Assembly: GCA_002812745.2 (NCBI GenBank)
Contig: NCSJ02000203.1
Location: forward strand, 1 to 64,000
DNA length: 64,000 nt
Source: Scytalidium lignicola
Lineage: Eukaryota; Ascomycota; Leotiomycetes
Direction of reading: 5' to 3'
The notes beneath the pieces were generated by a model. The model had not been told where the DNA came from, did not search any database, and was given only the letters and a program-made list of their open reading frames with translations. The translations under genes and the position numbers were made by a program. Numbering within the stretch: the stretch's first letter is position 1; each line of letters starts with the position of its first letter. Below are positions 34,313 to 45,680 of this stretch, one piece after another.

Positions 34313-36020
34313 TTATGCATATTCAATAGTGGAAATGATAGTTATGTACACGCATAACAAGTAAGCAAAGACTCTTATGCTTTTCATTCCACCCAGAGTG
34401 GTGTTAGTGACATGCACTCGTTTCTGAATTGCCTCTACCCATGTTTTCTGAGCTGATCCTGTCCTTGGTCCCAAACTCACAGTAAGAAGGGTGCAAACTT
34501 TCAATAGGGGTTAGTTTACAGGCATATAAATTGGCCGTAGTTGAAGTTGTTGAGGGAAGACTATGACATACTTATGGTGACAACAATCGGGCCTATACAT
34601 CCCCAGCCTAACTGAATCTCAAGTAACCATATTGCTAAAGCGACCACAATCAACCCTGCCCAAGTCTCATGGATGAACGCTAAACCACCATCAATCCGCT
34701 CAATATCAGTACTCATCAAGGTCAAAGCGGCAGATCCTTCAAGATCAACAGTGCTCAAGTTCAGGGTTTGATGATAGATCATTGAAACGAGGCTTCCTCG
34801 GACCATTGTTACAAAACGGTAAACTCTGTGCTGACTTAACGTAGTAGCAATCTAGGCTATTCTTTAGATTGTTTTCGGACATCATTAGAACGAGCAGCCG
34901 AAGCACCTACCGCTAAACCAACATAAACCAGTGTAAAGGCACCAAGTAGTCCATAACCAATGTTTCTTGTATCCTCCGTTTTAGGTTGATCAAACCACTC
35001 TGTAGTTCTTTGTATCAATAATGGTTGTGCAATTGTGAAGCCAATTAAAGATAATCGTGCAGGCACGGCTCACAGCAGCGGCCATTTTAACTCCCATATT
35101 AAGCTTCGAAGCAGACTAGGCCGGCGGTTTTTCTTGTCTGTAATCATCTAAGCTTAGCATCTGAGTTATTATACCTTTCCAAATAACGATCTAAACTTAC
35201 TTGTCCAAGCTTTCTGCAATCTTTTGGATAAATATTCTGTGGTAAGATATGTATCCAAAGCAAATAGATCATCCATACCCAGTGTACCTTTGAAAAATAA
35301 GGGGTTTACCCACCAGAAAAAAGCTCGACTAAGTATGCCGCTTCTTTCTTCAGGTGAATAAGACCCATGGGCAGGCTTTGGTTGGATCTCTCCAAGTATC
35401 AGAGTAGGAAGCTTAAACGCCACAATCAGCGACGAGAGTAAACCAAGACCGTGATTAGGCTGTATCAACCATAACGTTCTAGTCCTAGCTATATCAATGA
35501 GAAGAGATATGCACAAGTAAGATGTTAATAGCGTCGACGCGCGGTTGGAGTAGGTGTGCTCCACATGTGATAAATAAAAGCTTCCCAAAGCGGTGACAAC
35601 TATTAAGGTTGCTGCAGGTATAGAAGCTCGAGATTTCAATGTTGAGCCTTTAACCCAGAAACAGAGAGATATTATCTGCAGTATTATAAGGACTGAGAGA
35701 GTTATCTAGACCAGTCAGCTATCATTACTCTCTGAGCATTGTAGCTTCAATGTGAAATTTATACTTCACAATATGACGACAGCTCAAATAGGTAAACAAC
35801 TCACCAGTCTAAATATTTGCAACAAGTCTGTAGGATTCTTCTTTGTGCCCCTCTGCAGGTAAGATATCCTAAGAATCAACAGAAGAAGGAAAATAATCGC
35901 CGGCGCAATAATAAGGATAGTGTCCTCAAACAATAATGTGAAATCGAATCTATCGCATTGGTTGTCAACAGCAGGCCCAAAAGTATTTTCTGCCTCTCTG
36001 CATGATAGCGACGACATCAT
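34313..36020 (-). pseudogene. ABCC (MRP-type) ABC transporter, 5' third only
   Basis: Five exon blocks (36020-35805, 35705-35175, 35132-34911, 34851-34572, 34497-34313). The start has FGPAV...CDRFDFTLLFEDTIL, typical of fungal MRP transporters, then TMD0 helices. The linker IQPKPAHGSYSPEERSGILSRAFFWWVNPLF follows, then the first half of TMD1 (MVRGSLVSMIYHQTLNLS, ALTLMSTDIERI, GPRTGSAQKTWVEAIQKRV, TLGGMKSIR). The homology then ends. Neither nucleotide-binding domain is present in the window, so about two thirds of the protein is missing. In addition TGA at 35072-35070 interrupts KWPLL-AVPARLSLIGF. One intron is only 42 nt. A dead fragment of a vacuolar or plasma-membrane drug-conjugate pump. 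Confidence 0.85.
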
Positions 36021-36954
36021 TGGAAGAGATTGGTAATCAGACTAGAAGAGTCGTGATTGAATCCAAGGAGTAGGAAAGGAAATTTGGCACTCCTATCCAA
36101 AGCCTCCGGTCCGGTAAGCTCCAACTAGGATGTAATGAAACATTCCATAGTTGTTCTAGGCCGAGAGTTTGCAAATTGAGAGAAACTGCTCAACTAAGAT
36201 CAATAACAAACTATGAACAAGACTAGAGGAATTGATCCAGCAAGAAGACGATGGCTTAGTACAGTGGGTCAGAGTGGGCCAGGTGCGGTGGCACCACCCG
36301 TTTTGAAAGGCACTCGTAAGCCATACCCACAATGATTGGACCCTATCTTAGACATCCTGTACTCAGTTGCACCACCAGTATTTAGCCCTAATAAAATAAG
36401 TGGAGGCTCCTTATGTTGCATAGTATCAACCAGTCTGACACAAAGTAGAGAAACTCTCGCTACATCACACCGCACTTCTCATGCACAACGAGAAAGCTGA
36501 AAGAGGAGTGAAGGTCTAGATGGGAAAAAAAAGTCATACTTATCATATTAGCGCTTTTTATATAATTGTTAAGTAAAGTAAATCGATATTGCAACGTATG
36601 TTTTAAATTATAGACGAAGAATTTTGGAGAATCACAGAGTGTAAAGGATAAGGACCTGTTTGGATTCAGTTTATAAAGCCCCTATTTTCCTCCTTAATTA
36701 CGATGTTATGTGAGCATTTCTGACAAGATCAGTTCGGTCCCGAACTTTTGAGTTTGCTATAGTTAGTATAGTTAGTATACGATAAAATAGGTGTAAAATA
36801 TAAAAATTAACAAATGTTGCAATATTTGGAGTTTACGGATGCCACTTCACAGTGTTCTTACGGTTGCCTATGCTAGGGCTTACGGATAGGGTTTACGGTA
36901 GGCTACCACTGTAGGCAACTATAGGCACCCTACGGGTGCCTGTACGACCGTAAC
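36021..36954. other. intergenic and repeat-like DNA
   Basis: No gene supported. At 36830-36950 short words (ttacgg, gcctacagt/aggcaac) recur in both orientations, resembling a decayed element next to the LTR-like unit. Confidence 0.35.
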
Positions 36955-37073
36955 TGTTGACCATAACGGTTTTACGGCCGTAACTCTCTGTATATATAGA
37001 ATCTGCTGTAGTTGTAGACTCCTTAAGCAATCAATACAATAGTGGTTCTGTATTCCTGCGTTTCCAGTCAACA
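36955..37073 (+). repeat. LTR-like unit (possible solo LTR)
   Basis: 119 bp bounded by TGTTGA...TCAACA (5'-TG...CA-3' with a 6 bp terminal inversion), with an internal TATATATA (36993-37000) and a CAATACAA word downstream, as in short retrotransposon LTRs. No target duplication, primer-binding site or partner LTR was found, so the call is weak. Confidence 0.3.
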
Positions 37074-37984
37074 ATGCTAAATCAACTGCTATCTGTATAC
37101 AGTAGACAGGCGCAGATATATAAAGAAGAGCTTACGACCACCAAAATATTCACCAAGATGTTTGGTTTTATTTACATTACATCACCTTCCAACAAAATCA
37201 TCTCGACAAGTGGGTTAACTCAATTGCGGATACTCTTAGTTAAGACAACTAGGTGTATGAAACAGGTAATCTGCTGGATATCAGTCCTCGCCCATAAAGA
37301 TCACGTCATCTATAGAAGATATTGAAGATAGCGTCCTATTACTCACACATTTAGATATATTATTTCATTAAAAATATATCTTTTAAACTAATTTTTTAAC
37401 AAGATAATCTAATCATTTTAAACCAGGTTGCAAGAGGCTAGATAGCTAATATCTCTCCACCATGACAACCATTACCCCACATCACTAATTCAACAAAATC
37501 GTGATGGCAAGAGCCATCACGCTCTAACCTGCTTAGGGAATATTGGACAAAGTAAACCTTTGAGAAAAAGAAAGAATTTATTTTATCAAATGAGTAGATT
37601 ACATTTAAGAGGACCAGATGACTGTAGCTTACGTGAAGTTATCGAATTTTGATATGGTTTTGGATAGGTCCCGCACATCATTATAAGTTTTATTAGTTAG
37701 CATCAGCGCTGATTCCAAATCAAGATCAAAATTCTAGGTTTAGTTAGTCATCCATAATTGCGATGTGAGAATTGTTACGTCTGGCTTTATTAAGCAGCAT
37801 TGACCTAAATCATCCCCGAAGAGGATTTCACCATAATCATCCGTTTTAACTTCCTGCATAGAAAATTTAAACACATTGTAACTCAAGTAGACTATGTTAT
37901 ATCACGTCAAGCAGGTAACTGAGTCTTGATATTTTATGTAATATTATTAACTACAACAATGAGCAACGAAGTATGCCTTGACTC
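37074..37984. other. AT-rich intergenic
   Basis: Short frames without family resemblance. Nothing supported. Confidence 0.35.
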
Positions 37985-38617
37985 AAGTAAGAATTTGGAG
38001 CTATTCTAACCCTAGAAAAGGAAGACGAAGTCCGATATAAGCCCGGAGCTAGTAAGAAGTTTGTTCGAACCCAGAGCACTTTCCGAAATATCATCTCCAA
38101 AGATCCTAACTCGAAGTTCCCTGCCGAGAAAAATCAATATACACTTTACTTCACTCCAGGTTGTCCATGAGTAATGTCTCTCTATATCCTCTTACTATAT
38201 TAAGTATAGAATACAATATCTTAAACTAAACCCCGATAATCACATCGTACGACCATTGTGCATGCCATTAAACGGTTAGAGGACATCATCGACTTGTATT
38301 TTTGTTATAATATCATAGGAAAGGATAGTTGCTATTTCATTGATGATCCGGAGGAAGCAGCAAAGTCTAGCAGCCTTGCAGAAGATCTACTTTATAGCCT
38401 TAAGAAAATGAAAAAACTATACTTTAAGGCTGACTTAAACTATACAAGTTAATATACTGTACTAGTTCTCCAAGATAAAAAGACACACACTCTAGTAAAC
38501 AATGAATTTAGCAAGATTATTCGAATGTTATATACTGAATTCGATTACTTTCTTCCTGAAGCCAATCATGAGATTAATAGACCTATTATACAATTTCCAT
38601 TAGTACCGGAAGAGTAA
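37985..38617 (+). pseudogene. ECM4/omega-type glutathione transferase (S-glutathionyl-hydroquinone reductase-like) fragment
   Basis: A first block up to 38170 reads EDEVRYKPGASKKFVRTQ, STFRNIISKDPNSKFPAEK and QYTLYFTPGCP. It matches the start of fungal ECM4/GTO proteins, where the catalytic Cys lies in a CPWA motif. Here the Trp codon is TGA (38168-38170). An intron-like gap follows. A second block (about 38249-38617) continues with RTTIVHAIKRLEDIIDLYF, then after TAA (38450-38452) YTVLVLQDKKTHTLVNNEFS, KIIRMLYTEF and FLPEAN, the GST domain strand and helix order. The frame ends at TAA 38615-38617 and the whole C-terminal helical domain is absent. Such enzymes reduce glutathionyl conjugates in cytosol or mitochondria; this copy is dead. 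Confidence 0.7.
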
Positions 38618-39524
38618 TATAAGTAGTCTACTATGTTATGGTTTTACAAAGGAAGAAAGAGCAGGTATAAGTAGGTGAAGAGGCAATATGAGGGAGAAGA
38701 TCCGTTGGCTTACCCTATTCACATTAGTATTCAGCTGAGGTATGTACATCCGTGCTACTCTGTTCGGGGCTGCATTGACGTCAGAATTAGTAAAATGTCC
38801 TGTAGATATAGTACGAGGTAACAAGTGATATTCTTAATATTTTCTATATTAGATACTTAGATCAGATATTTGCGGCCGCGGTTGGGGAATCTTGACCCAA
38901 GATTCTATTGGCCATTTCGTAAACTGCGGACCGCAGCTCCCCGCAATCTGTAATGACACTCTACGTTCAGTTGTTGCAAGGTCCCTACTCCATATAAGGA
39001 GGTGGCAGTGTCCACACAACTCCACACAAGTCCTAAGGAGTTTAACGGGAGACTTGTAATGGGCCACTTTTTGGCATTGCATCCAATAGCCCATTGAGAA
39101 AGCTAAAAAAAAAATTGGAGTTGAAATCTCGAATGCGGAAGCTGCTGTGGCTGTAACAGAAAGAAACAAGGCTATGTTCCCTAATGTCAAATATTCATGT
39201 CTACCACGTCAAGAGCCTCTAACTTTGTATAATCAATTCGCTACGCCCCTCATCAATAACTCAGTCCTTTTTGTATCTAGTTCGTTCTCTTATCAACATC
39301 CGTGATACGACAATGTAGTTACTGTAGATGAATGAACAGATGAAAAGTGGCTGTTGAACTTATATACTTCATGAGAGACGAATATGTAAGATATAGTACA
39401 GTAATTATGTTCTATTGCTTTACGCTTTGAAACGGGAATCCCAGATCTTAGCTTCTGATACTACGGCATAAACGGAATAACAAAGTCACATCGGTCTCCA
39501 CTGAAGGACCCCAGGAGCTTGTGT
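38618..39524. other. no supported gene
   Basis: A minus-strand open frame (39190-38849) with a hydrophobic start lacks an ATG and was not accepted. Otherwise nothing seen. Confidence 0.3.
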
Positions 39525-39575
39525 GGCCTCCATTTTTACTCGTTTTCATGAGGAATGCGAGTAAAAATGGAGGCC
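39525..39575. repeat. perfect 18 bp inverted repeat (hairpin)
   Basis: GGCCTCCATTTTTACTCG at 39525-39542 is followed after 15 bases by its exact reverse complement at 39558-39575. No TA duplication immediately outside. It could be a transposon tip pair, a structured RNA element or a footprint. Confidence 0.7.
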
Positions 39576-39607
39576 GCATAAGCGAATGGCCAATGACCAG
39601 TAGTAAA

Positions 39608-39862
39608 CTATACCATATTTAATTCGACATTCTGTTGATCATGGTCTGTGCCAAGTAGGTATTGTGATGAGACAGCTGGTACTGTCCAATTTAGTTCCTT
39701 GAATTCAATAGGGAGGTTGTTCAAACTGCGTCCCTGCTCTAGAGATACGTCACTCTTGATATGTAGAAAGTTGGGTTCATTGTTTCTCCTCACCGCTTCA
39801 CCTTCCCGGTTTCGTGTCTTTAGTTGAACATATTCCGGCCCGTTTGAGAACCCCAATCTCAT
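39608..39862 (-). CDS. small hypothetical protein, doubtful
   Basis: 84 codons from ATG 39862 to the stop at 39608, divergent from the beta-glucosidase gene. Hydrophilic product (GPEYVQLKTRNREGEAVRR), no recognised domain or signal. It might be the tail exon of a lost gene. Confidence 0.25.
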   Translation of the reverse strand: MRLGFSNGPEYVQLKTRNREGEAVRRNNEPNFLHIKSDVSLEQGRSLNNLPIEFKELNWTVPAVSSQYLLGTDHDQQNVELNMV

Positions 39863-40012
39863 TAAGGACTAGATTGATAATCTCTGTTCAAACTACCTCG
39901 GTCTTGAGATCAAGATCTAAGGGTTTATGTTTAAGATCTCCATGGCCCTTGGGCTATTAAATACTGGCTCTCTTCCCATGAAATACTTCATATCAATCCT
40001 CTACATCAAGAC

Positions 40013-41788
40013 ATGACTTTAACTACACTCGTTTTTCTCAGCTTGGCGCTGGAAGCAATAGCCACTTGGCCTGGTGGCTATAGCTCTTTTACTTTCACTG
40101 CACAAACAACTACACGCTATGCTACACCCGTCAAAAGTCCCTTACCAAGTCAAACTTATGCTCCTCACTTGAAGGAACTATCAACCTTACTACCACCAAG
40201 CTTAACATACACCACATATTCCCTAGATCCTACAGCTACAGTGGGTGGAAAATATGGACAATCAGCATATGCAGCCCTGTGGAAGCCGCTTACATACAGC
40301 AACACCAATCTCCCTTTTACAGCGACTGTCTCTCCAACGCCGGTCCCGACAAGCTTATTATTCTTTCCTCCGGCTCGATATGAACCATGTTCTAGCTCCT
40401 TAAATTGTTTGAATGCTTATTATCTACCTGAAGATTTTGTCTGGGGTGTTGCAAGTAGTTCATGGCAAGTCGAAGGTGGGACGATGTCCGAAGGCCGAGG
40501 ACCTTCTTTTCTAGATCAGAGAGGAGCGTTGCCTCGGCCAGCTGAGAATCCAATGAACGATTCAGTAGTGAGCGATATGCACTATTTTCTTTACAAACAT
40601 GATATCGCCCGTCTCGCGGCTATCGGAATCCCTTACTATTCATTTGCGATTTCCTGGCCAAGAATAGTACCATTTGGTGTCCCGGGTTCCCCAATTAACC
40701 AGCTTGGACTCGATCACAATGATGATGTGATTGAGACGTGTCTCTCATATGGTATCACTCCCATTGTCACACTCACTCACGCAGATATACCTCTAGTCCT
40801 TGGTAGTTCTGCAGACCTTGGGTATTCTAATGAGAAATTCGTGGACTCTTTCCTCTACTACGCAAAAATTGTCCTTGCTCAGTACGCAGATCGAGTACTT
40901 TACTGGGTTACTATCAACGAACCGAGTGTCTCTTTCGGTCTTTATAGTGCACATCGTAACATCCTAATGGCTCATGCCAAAACCTCGCGTTTCTACAAAG
41001 AGGAAATCTGCGGTAAGGGGAAGGTCACGATCAAATTTGGATACATTGCTGGAATACCCCTGGATGTAAAAAATCACAGCCATGTGGAAGCCGCACTGTG
41101 TTATCAAGATTTTATGCTCGGGATTCAAGGTAATCCCATCTTCCTTGGGCAGGATTACCCACAAAGTGTGAAGTCCACTGCGGATATCGGGCTCACAAAC
41201 CTCTCCTAAGAAGACCTTCAATACATCCATGGTACAGCAGGTTTTCTATCATTGGATGCATACGATGCGTTTTTTGTTTATCCTCCACCAAACGGTATTG
41301 AAGCCTGTGCCTCTAATTCCTCTGATCCCAGCTGGCCGGTCTGTGTGCTCATGACAAACGTTGGAGAAGGTGGCTGGCTTAATGGAGATGGATTAAACGA
41401 CTATGCATATATCACACCCCAATATTTCCGGCAGGCGCTCAAGTATCCCTGTGAGACCTTTCATCCAGCAGCCATTGCCATCACTGAGTTCGGATTTAAT
41501 TCATTTATGGAATATGCGAGGGCTTTTGACGCTCAGCGGTATGACTATGAGAGAACAGAATACTACTACGGATTTCTGCATGAAATGTTAAAGGCTACAT
41601 ATGAGGACGGTATCAATATTATTGGGGCAATTGCATGGAGTATTCTGGACAACAATGAGTTTGGCACCTATTCGCAGCAGTATGGTATGCAGTATGTGAA
41701 TAGGAGTAGCTCGACTCTGGAGAGAACATACAAACGGTCTATGTTTGATTTCGTCGACTTTTTTCATCGGGTAATCAGAAAAACTTGA
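40013..41788 (+). pseudogene. secreted GH1 beta-glucosidase with one in-frame stop
   Basis: An intronless frame of 591 codons is interrupted only by TAA at 41207-41209. The start MTLTTLVFLSLALEAIATWP is a signal peptide, followed by a Thr/Ser/Pro-rich segment. The TIM barrel begins at LPEDFVWGVASSSWQVEGG, and SFAISWPRIVPFG lies on an early strand. The acid/base Glu is in WVTINEPSVSF (about residue 303) and the nucleophile in AITEFGF (about 492, ITENG in most relatives). After the stop, EDLQYIHGTAGFLSLDAYDA continues exactly where GH1 proteins read (S)EEDLKYINGT. The TAA could come from CAA by one C-to-T change. The usual YHWDLP motif is altered to THADIP, so substrate use may differ from classical beta-glucosidases. 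Without the stop it would be a full enzyme. Confidence 0.85.
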
Positions 41789-42533
41789 GTATGGCTTGAA
41801 CAAGGGGTTTTCTAGCAACTCAACTCCCCTAGTCATTATTACTCGGCGTAGTAGCAGTGGGCTTAGGGCGGACTTAAACGGACGTGATTCAACTAGAGAA
41901 GCATTTAACTTTTAGTATAGCTAGTAAAGGTTATACAATTTATGTATTATTAGACAATAGCAATGTCAAGTTAATTCATATCAAAATTATAATTTAACTC
42001 TCGAAACAACAATACCATAAGAGAGGTAGTTATATAAAGCCCGTCTACTAGTCCATTTACAAGCCTATATGAAGCTTGACAGCGGAGATATTCAGCTGTA
42101 AAAATAAAGTTGCATAAACAAATAATTTTAAAGAATTCCTCAGTATTCTGTTTAACGCCGAGATCTTGAATTTTATTTTTCGTAAATTTTCAGCCTAAAA
42201 ACTGGGTTAAATATTAAAGCTCATTGGTAGATATTCAAACCAAGATCGTGTTGTGTCTTGCCAAGTCCATCCTTTATGGAAATTTCTCTCAAACTTGCTC
42301 ATCCAAACTTCTCAAATTAGCGCACCATATCTACTATGCCCATTCTAATGGAGACACATTTCTAATGTCACTCCATCTGTCGTACCATACAATTGCACTG
42401 CACTTATAAGTTTTCAACTTTGGTTCGAGGTCAAGTTTCAAGTCATACGCTTTTATCTCACTAATATTCATTATTAGAATTATCTACATTGAGTTTATCG
42501 ACACTTGAAGTCAACTACTGGCAATATACTGAG
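41789..42533. other. intergenic
   Basis: AT-rich, no gene supported. The final 100 bases are the promoter of the copper transporter. Confidence 0.4.
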
Positions 42534-43279
42534 ATGGATATGACAAGTCCTACTTCAACAACTAGCTCAGCTTCTGCTACTAGTACCATGGAAATGAGCA
42601 TGGGCGGCGGTTCCTCCTGCAAAATAGATGTCAGCATCCCGTATATAATACTCGATAACAGTTCTAATCACGCATTCTAGATGCTATGGAATTGGTATAC
42701 TGTTGATGCCTGTAATACTTGTTTTCCTTCACCATCGTTTAAAATTGCTTACTCTTGTTTAAGGTTTCATTTCCCGCTCATGGCATATAACCTCCAAAGG
42801 AATGTTTGCAGGTTCGTGTATCGGTGTCATCCTCCTTGTAATGTCTCTTGAATTCCTACTAGAGCATCAAGAGAATATAATCGATATCTTGCCCAACGAG
42901 CTAGGCGTATCCAGAAGAATCACTCAACTCCGGTTGAGACATTAACCGGTTCAACATCGAAGCTCCTAGCGACAATTATCAATTCTAACAATTCATTCGT
43001 CTCTCGAATACGCCCTAGTATTTTCCAGCAAACCATCAAATCTATATTACATATGCTCCAATTTGCGGTTGCATATTTCATAATGCTTTTAGCTATGTAT
43101 TACAATGGATATATAATTATCTGTATTATAATAGGGGCTTTTCTAGGAGCTTTTGTCTTCAGCTGGGAGCCAATATTGCTAGAGTAAGTTTCTTGCTTGT
43201 TGTTTGCCTACAATATAATAACTTATCAATCTCCAGCCGTAGCAGTGCACAGGAAGAAGCAACAGTTTGTTGCGGATGA
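42534..43279 (+). pseudogene. Ctr-family copper transporter with a one-base deletion
   Basis: Exons 42534-42629, 42681-42711, 42764-43185 and 43237-43279. The N-terminus is rich in Met and Ser (MDMTSPTSTTS, MEMSMGGGSSCKI), as in copper-binding Ctr ectodomains, and [21 protein letters not shown] leads into TM1 (MFAGSCIGVILLVMSLEF). At about 42857 the frame shifts by one base: LEFL is followed, in the next frame, by TRASREYNRYLAQRARRIQK, TM2 and TM3 (MLQFAVAYFIMLLAMYYNGY; IIGAFLGAFVFSW). The last exon gives a TVCCG end like the copper-handling Cys tail of fungal Ctr proteins. Introns are intact (51-52 nt). It would import Cu+ at the plasma membrane if the base were present. Confidence 0.8.
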
Positions 43280-43859
43280 ATAAATGGAATAAGATGGATA
43301 ATTATGAATTGTAGGGAATGGAGCTTTCGATATTTGGGATAGAATTTTCATACTTAGCGCGTTGATAAAAGTAATCAAACCTGTACTTAGTGAAGTATAA
43401 TTGAATAGCATAACCATTCCCCTCACAGATTATTACAGGATTACTATTAAATACGCATTCATCTATGTCTAGTAAGCCACTAAAGGGAGACTTCCAACAT
43501 CAACGAGTTGAGAGAGCTATGGTATCAATCTTATAATTTACCTCCGCCTTGCAGCTTCCTTACTACTGGTTAGAAAATATGGATCGGAGGGATTATGTTA
43601 CTCAGAATATATTAGTCTGGAGATATAGAACGGCAGACCAATCATAGTGCTAGAGGTACCGGCTGCGCTTTATTCTAACCAATCAGAGCACTTTCTATTT
43701 TAGGCTTAGTTCAACGGCGTGAATTCAGCTGCAGGGTATATATTGTAGAGAAGATTTCTATACTATAAAGTAGAATCCACCTCGTCAATAATTTATATCT
43801 TACATTTGTTAGCCCAATTGTCCATTTCCCATTAAGATTAAATCCCTTCTCTACCTACA
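43280..43859. other. intergenic
   Basis: No gene supported. A TATA-like run at 43739-43746 precedes the aminotransferase by about 115 bases. Confidence 0.4.
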
Positions 43860-45510
43860 ATGTTATCAACAAGAGGAGCTAGACTTGCAGCAAGCTAAGA
43901 TATACCATGGCGATTTCCTCCTGGCAGTGACAATCGTTATGACCCCATCACTAACCCTTCTGGAGTGATTCAGTTTACTACAGCTGAAAATGTAAGTGGT
44001 AAATATTAACAAATAGACAAAGTTATGTGCTCATATATCTAGTATCGTGTACATGGAGAGTTAAGCCGATTTGTTAAAGAAAAGGTGCTTCAGTACTTTC
44101 CTACTACCCAAGTATCATACTCCTTCATATTTTTAATGGACTGAAAATGGTGTTAATGCTCAAACCAATTCCACTTTAGGTTACCATTCCAGACCTTGCC
44201 TTTGCATATCAGTTTAGCACTATGGGTGGACCTCGCTTTCCCATGGCCATGGCAGCTCATATAAATGAGTATTTCAATCCATTTTCTCCGGTGAAACCAG
44301 AACACATTATTACTGGAGCTGGCTTGACAGCAATTCATGAAATGATAGCCCTTAGTCTGGGCGATCCAAGAGATGGAATTTTAGTCAGCCGACCAATGTA
44401 CAGTCGTTTTGAACTTGATTTCGGTAATACTGCTGATCTCCACATTGTGTATGCAGATATGGATGGCGTTGATCCATTTTCATTATCTATTGTGGAGAAA
44501 TATCAGACAAAGTTAGATGAATCAGCACGAGCAGGGGTAAAAGTCAAAGCCTTATTGATTGTTAACCCACACAATCCTTTGGGTACTTAGGCGCTACAAA
44601 AGTTTCATTATTTTGATCTCTTACTAATCTATGCACACAGGACAGTGCTATCTACCATCAACATTACGTGCGTTGATGAAATTTTGTGAGAAGAACTCGA
44701 TACATTTGACTAGTGATGAAGTTTATGCTCTATCTGTCTATGACACAGACTCCGAGGATAGTCTCAAATTTACCTCGGTTCTCTCTATTGACCCTACAGG
44801 ACTGATTAATATAGAAAAACTGCAAGTCTTTTATGGGATGAGTAAAGTAGGCGATTTATTTAAAATAGGCAATATCAATGACTTACGAAAATTCAGGACT
44901 TTGCTGCGGGTCTCCGTTTAGGTTGCTTGATAACACAAAATACACTTCTCCACAAAGCTATTTCTGCTAATGCTAGATTCCACGGCCCATCAGGAATGGC
45001 GATAGCTGTGGGGACAGCGATATTAGAAGATGGAGAATTTGTCGCCTCGTTCCTTCAGTTATGCCATACTAGCTTAAGAGAAAGTCGCGCGTACATGACA
45101 AAGATACTAGATGAAGCAGGAATAAAATATCATAGTAAAGCGTCAGTTGCCAGGCTAAGTACAATCCAGCTTCTTCTATGTACAATGACTAACAACTACT
45201 AAACAGAAATGCGAGGCCTTTCCTCTATGTCGACTTAAGCCCCTGGCTTCCTCCAGCAAATGATGTAACTGAGGGAGAGAATGCCAAGATTTTGCCTTAG
45301 CACAAAAGCTCCTAGATGGTGGAGTGGGTGTTCAGCCCTGTGAGGAGCATGACGAATTAAAAGGACACTTTAGACTTGTCTTTAGTCAGAAGAAAAATGT
45401 ATTAGAAGAAGGTTTAAAACGGTCAGTACTGAAAACTGAATTAGAACCTATATCTAACTCACATAAATAGATTGGTTACTGTTCTCGGAAAAGCACCCCA
45501 CCATTCCTAA
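43860..45510 (+). pseudogene. PLP-dependent class I aminotransferase, ACC-synthase-like, two lesions
   Basis: Seven exons (43860-43991, 44043-44084, 44180-44582, 44641-44846, 44897-45141, 45207-45421, 45471-45510) follow the family from end to end. MLSTRGARLAAS is followed by TAA at 43896-43898, then DIPWRFPPG. The body contains GGPRFPMAMAAHIN, HIITGAGLTAIHEM, IVNPHNPLG, HLTSDEVYALS (PLP-binding Asp region), YGMSKDFAAGLRLG (Schiff-base Lys), NARFHGPSGMA and FRLVFS (substrate-binding Arg). Within exon 6, near 45288, one base is missing between GENAK and FALAQKLLDGG. All splice sites are intact and only these two changes prevent a protein of about 430 residues. Relatives include fungal ACC synthase-like and secondary-metabolite aminotransferases; substrate unknown. 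Confidence 0.85.
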
Positions 45511-45680
45511 CATATTAGTTGCTGGTGAATGATCCACCCTATATCTATATTAAACAGTCATAAATTTCCAAAAACTATGCCTGAGAAGATAATACGATTT
45601 GAATATACTGTTCCCAGCAAAGGATATTATGGAAGATATTAGACCATCTCGATCACTCAATTTCAGATAACTTAATATAT

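Noticed and set aside
36955..37073. Intact LTR retrotransposon
   Set aside because: Only one LTR-like unit, no target duplication, primer site, second LTR or pol domains; kept as a weak solo-LTR call only.
37985..38617. Copia-type retrotransposon polyprotein
   Set aside because: The residues match a glutathione transferase (DPNSKFPAEK, PGCP, NNEFS) rather than gag or pol.
38849..39190. Minus frame with a signal-peptide-like start
   Set aside because: No ATG at the start (TTG) and no conserved features; cannot be supported as a secreted effector.
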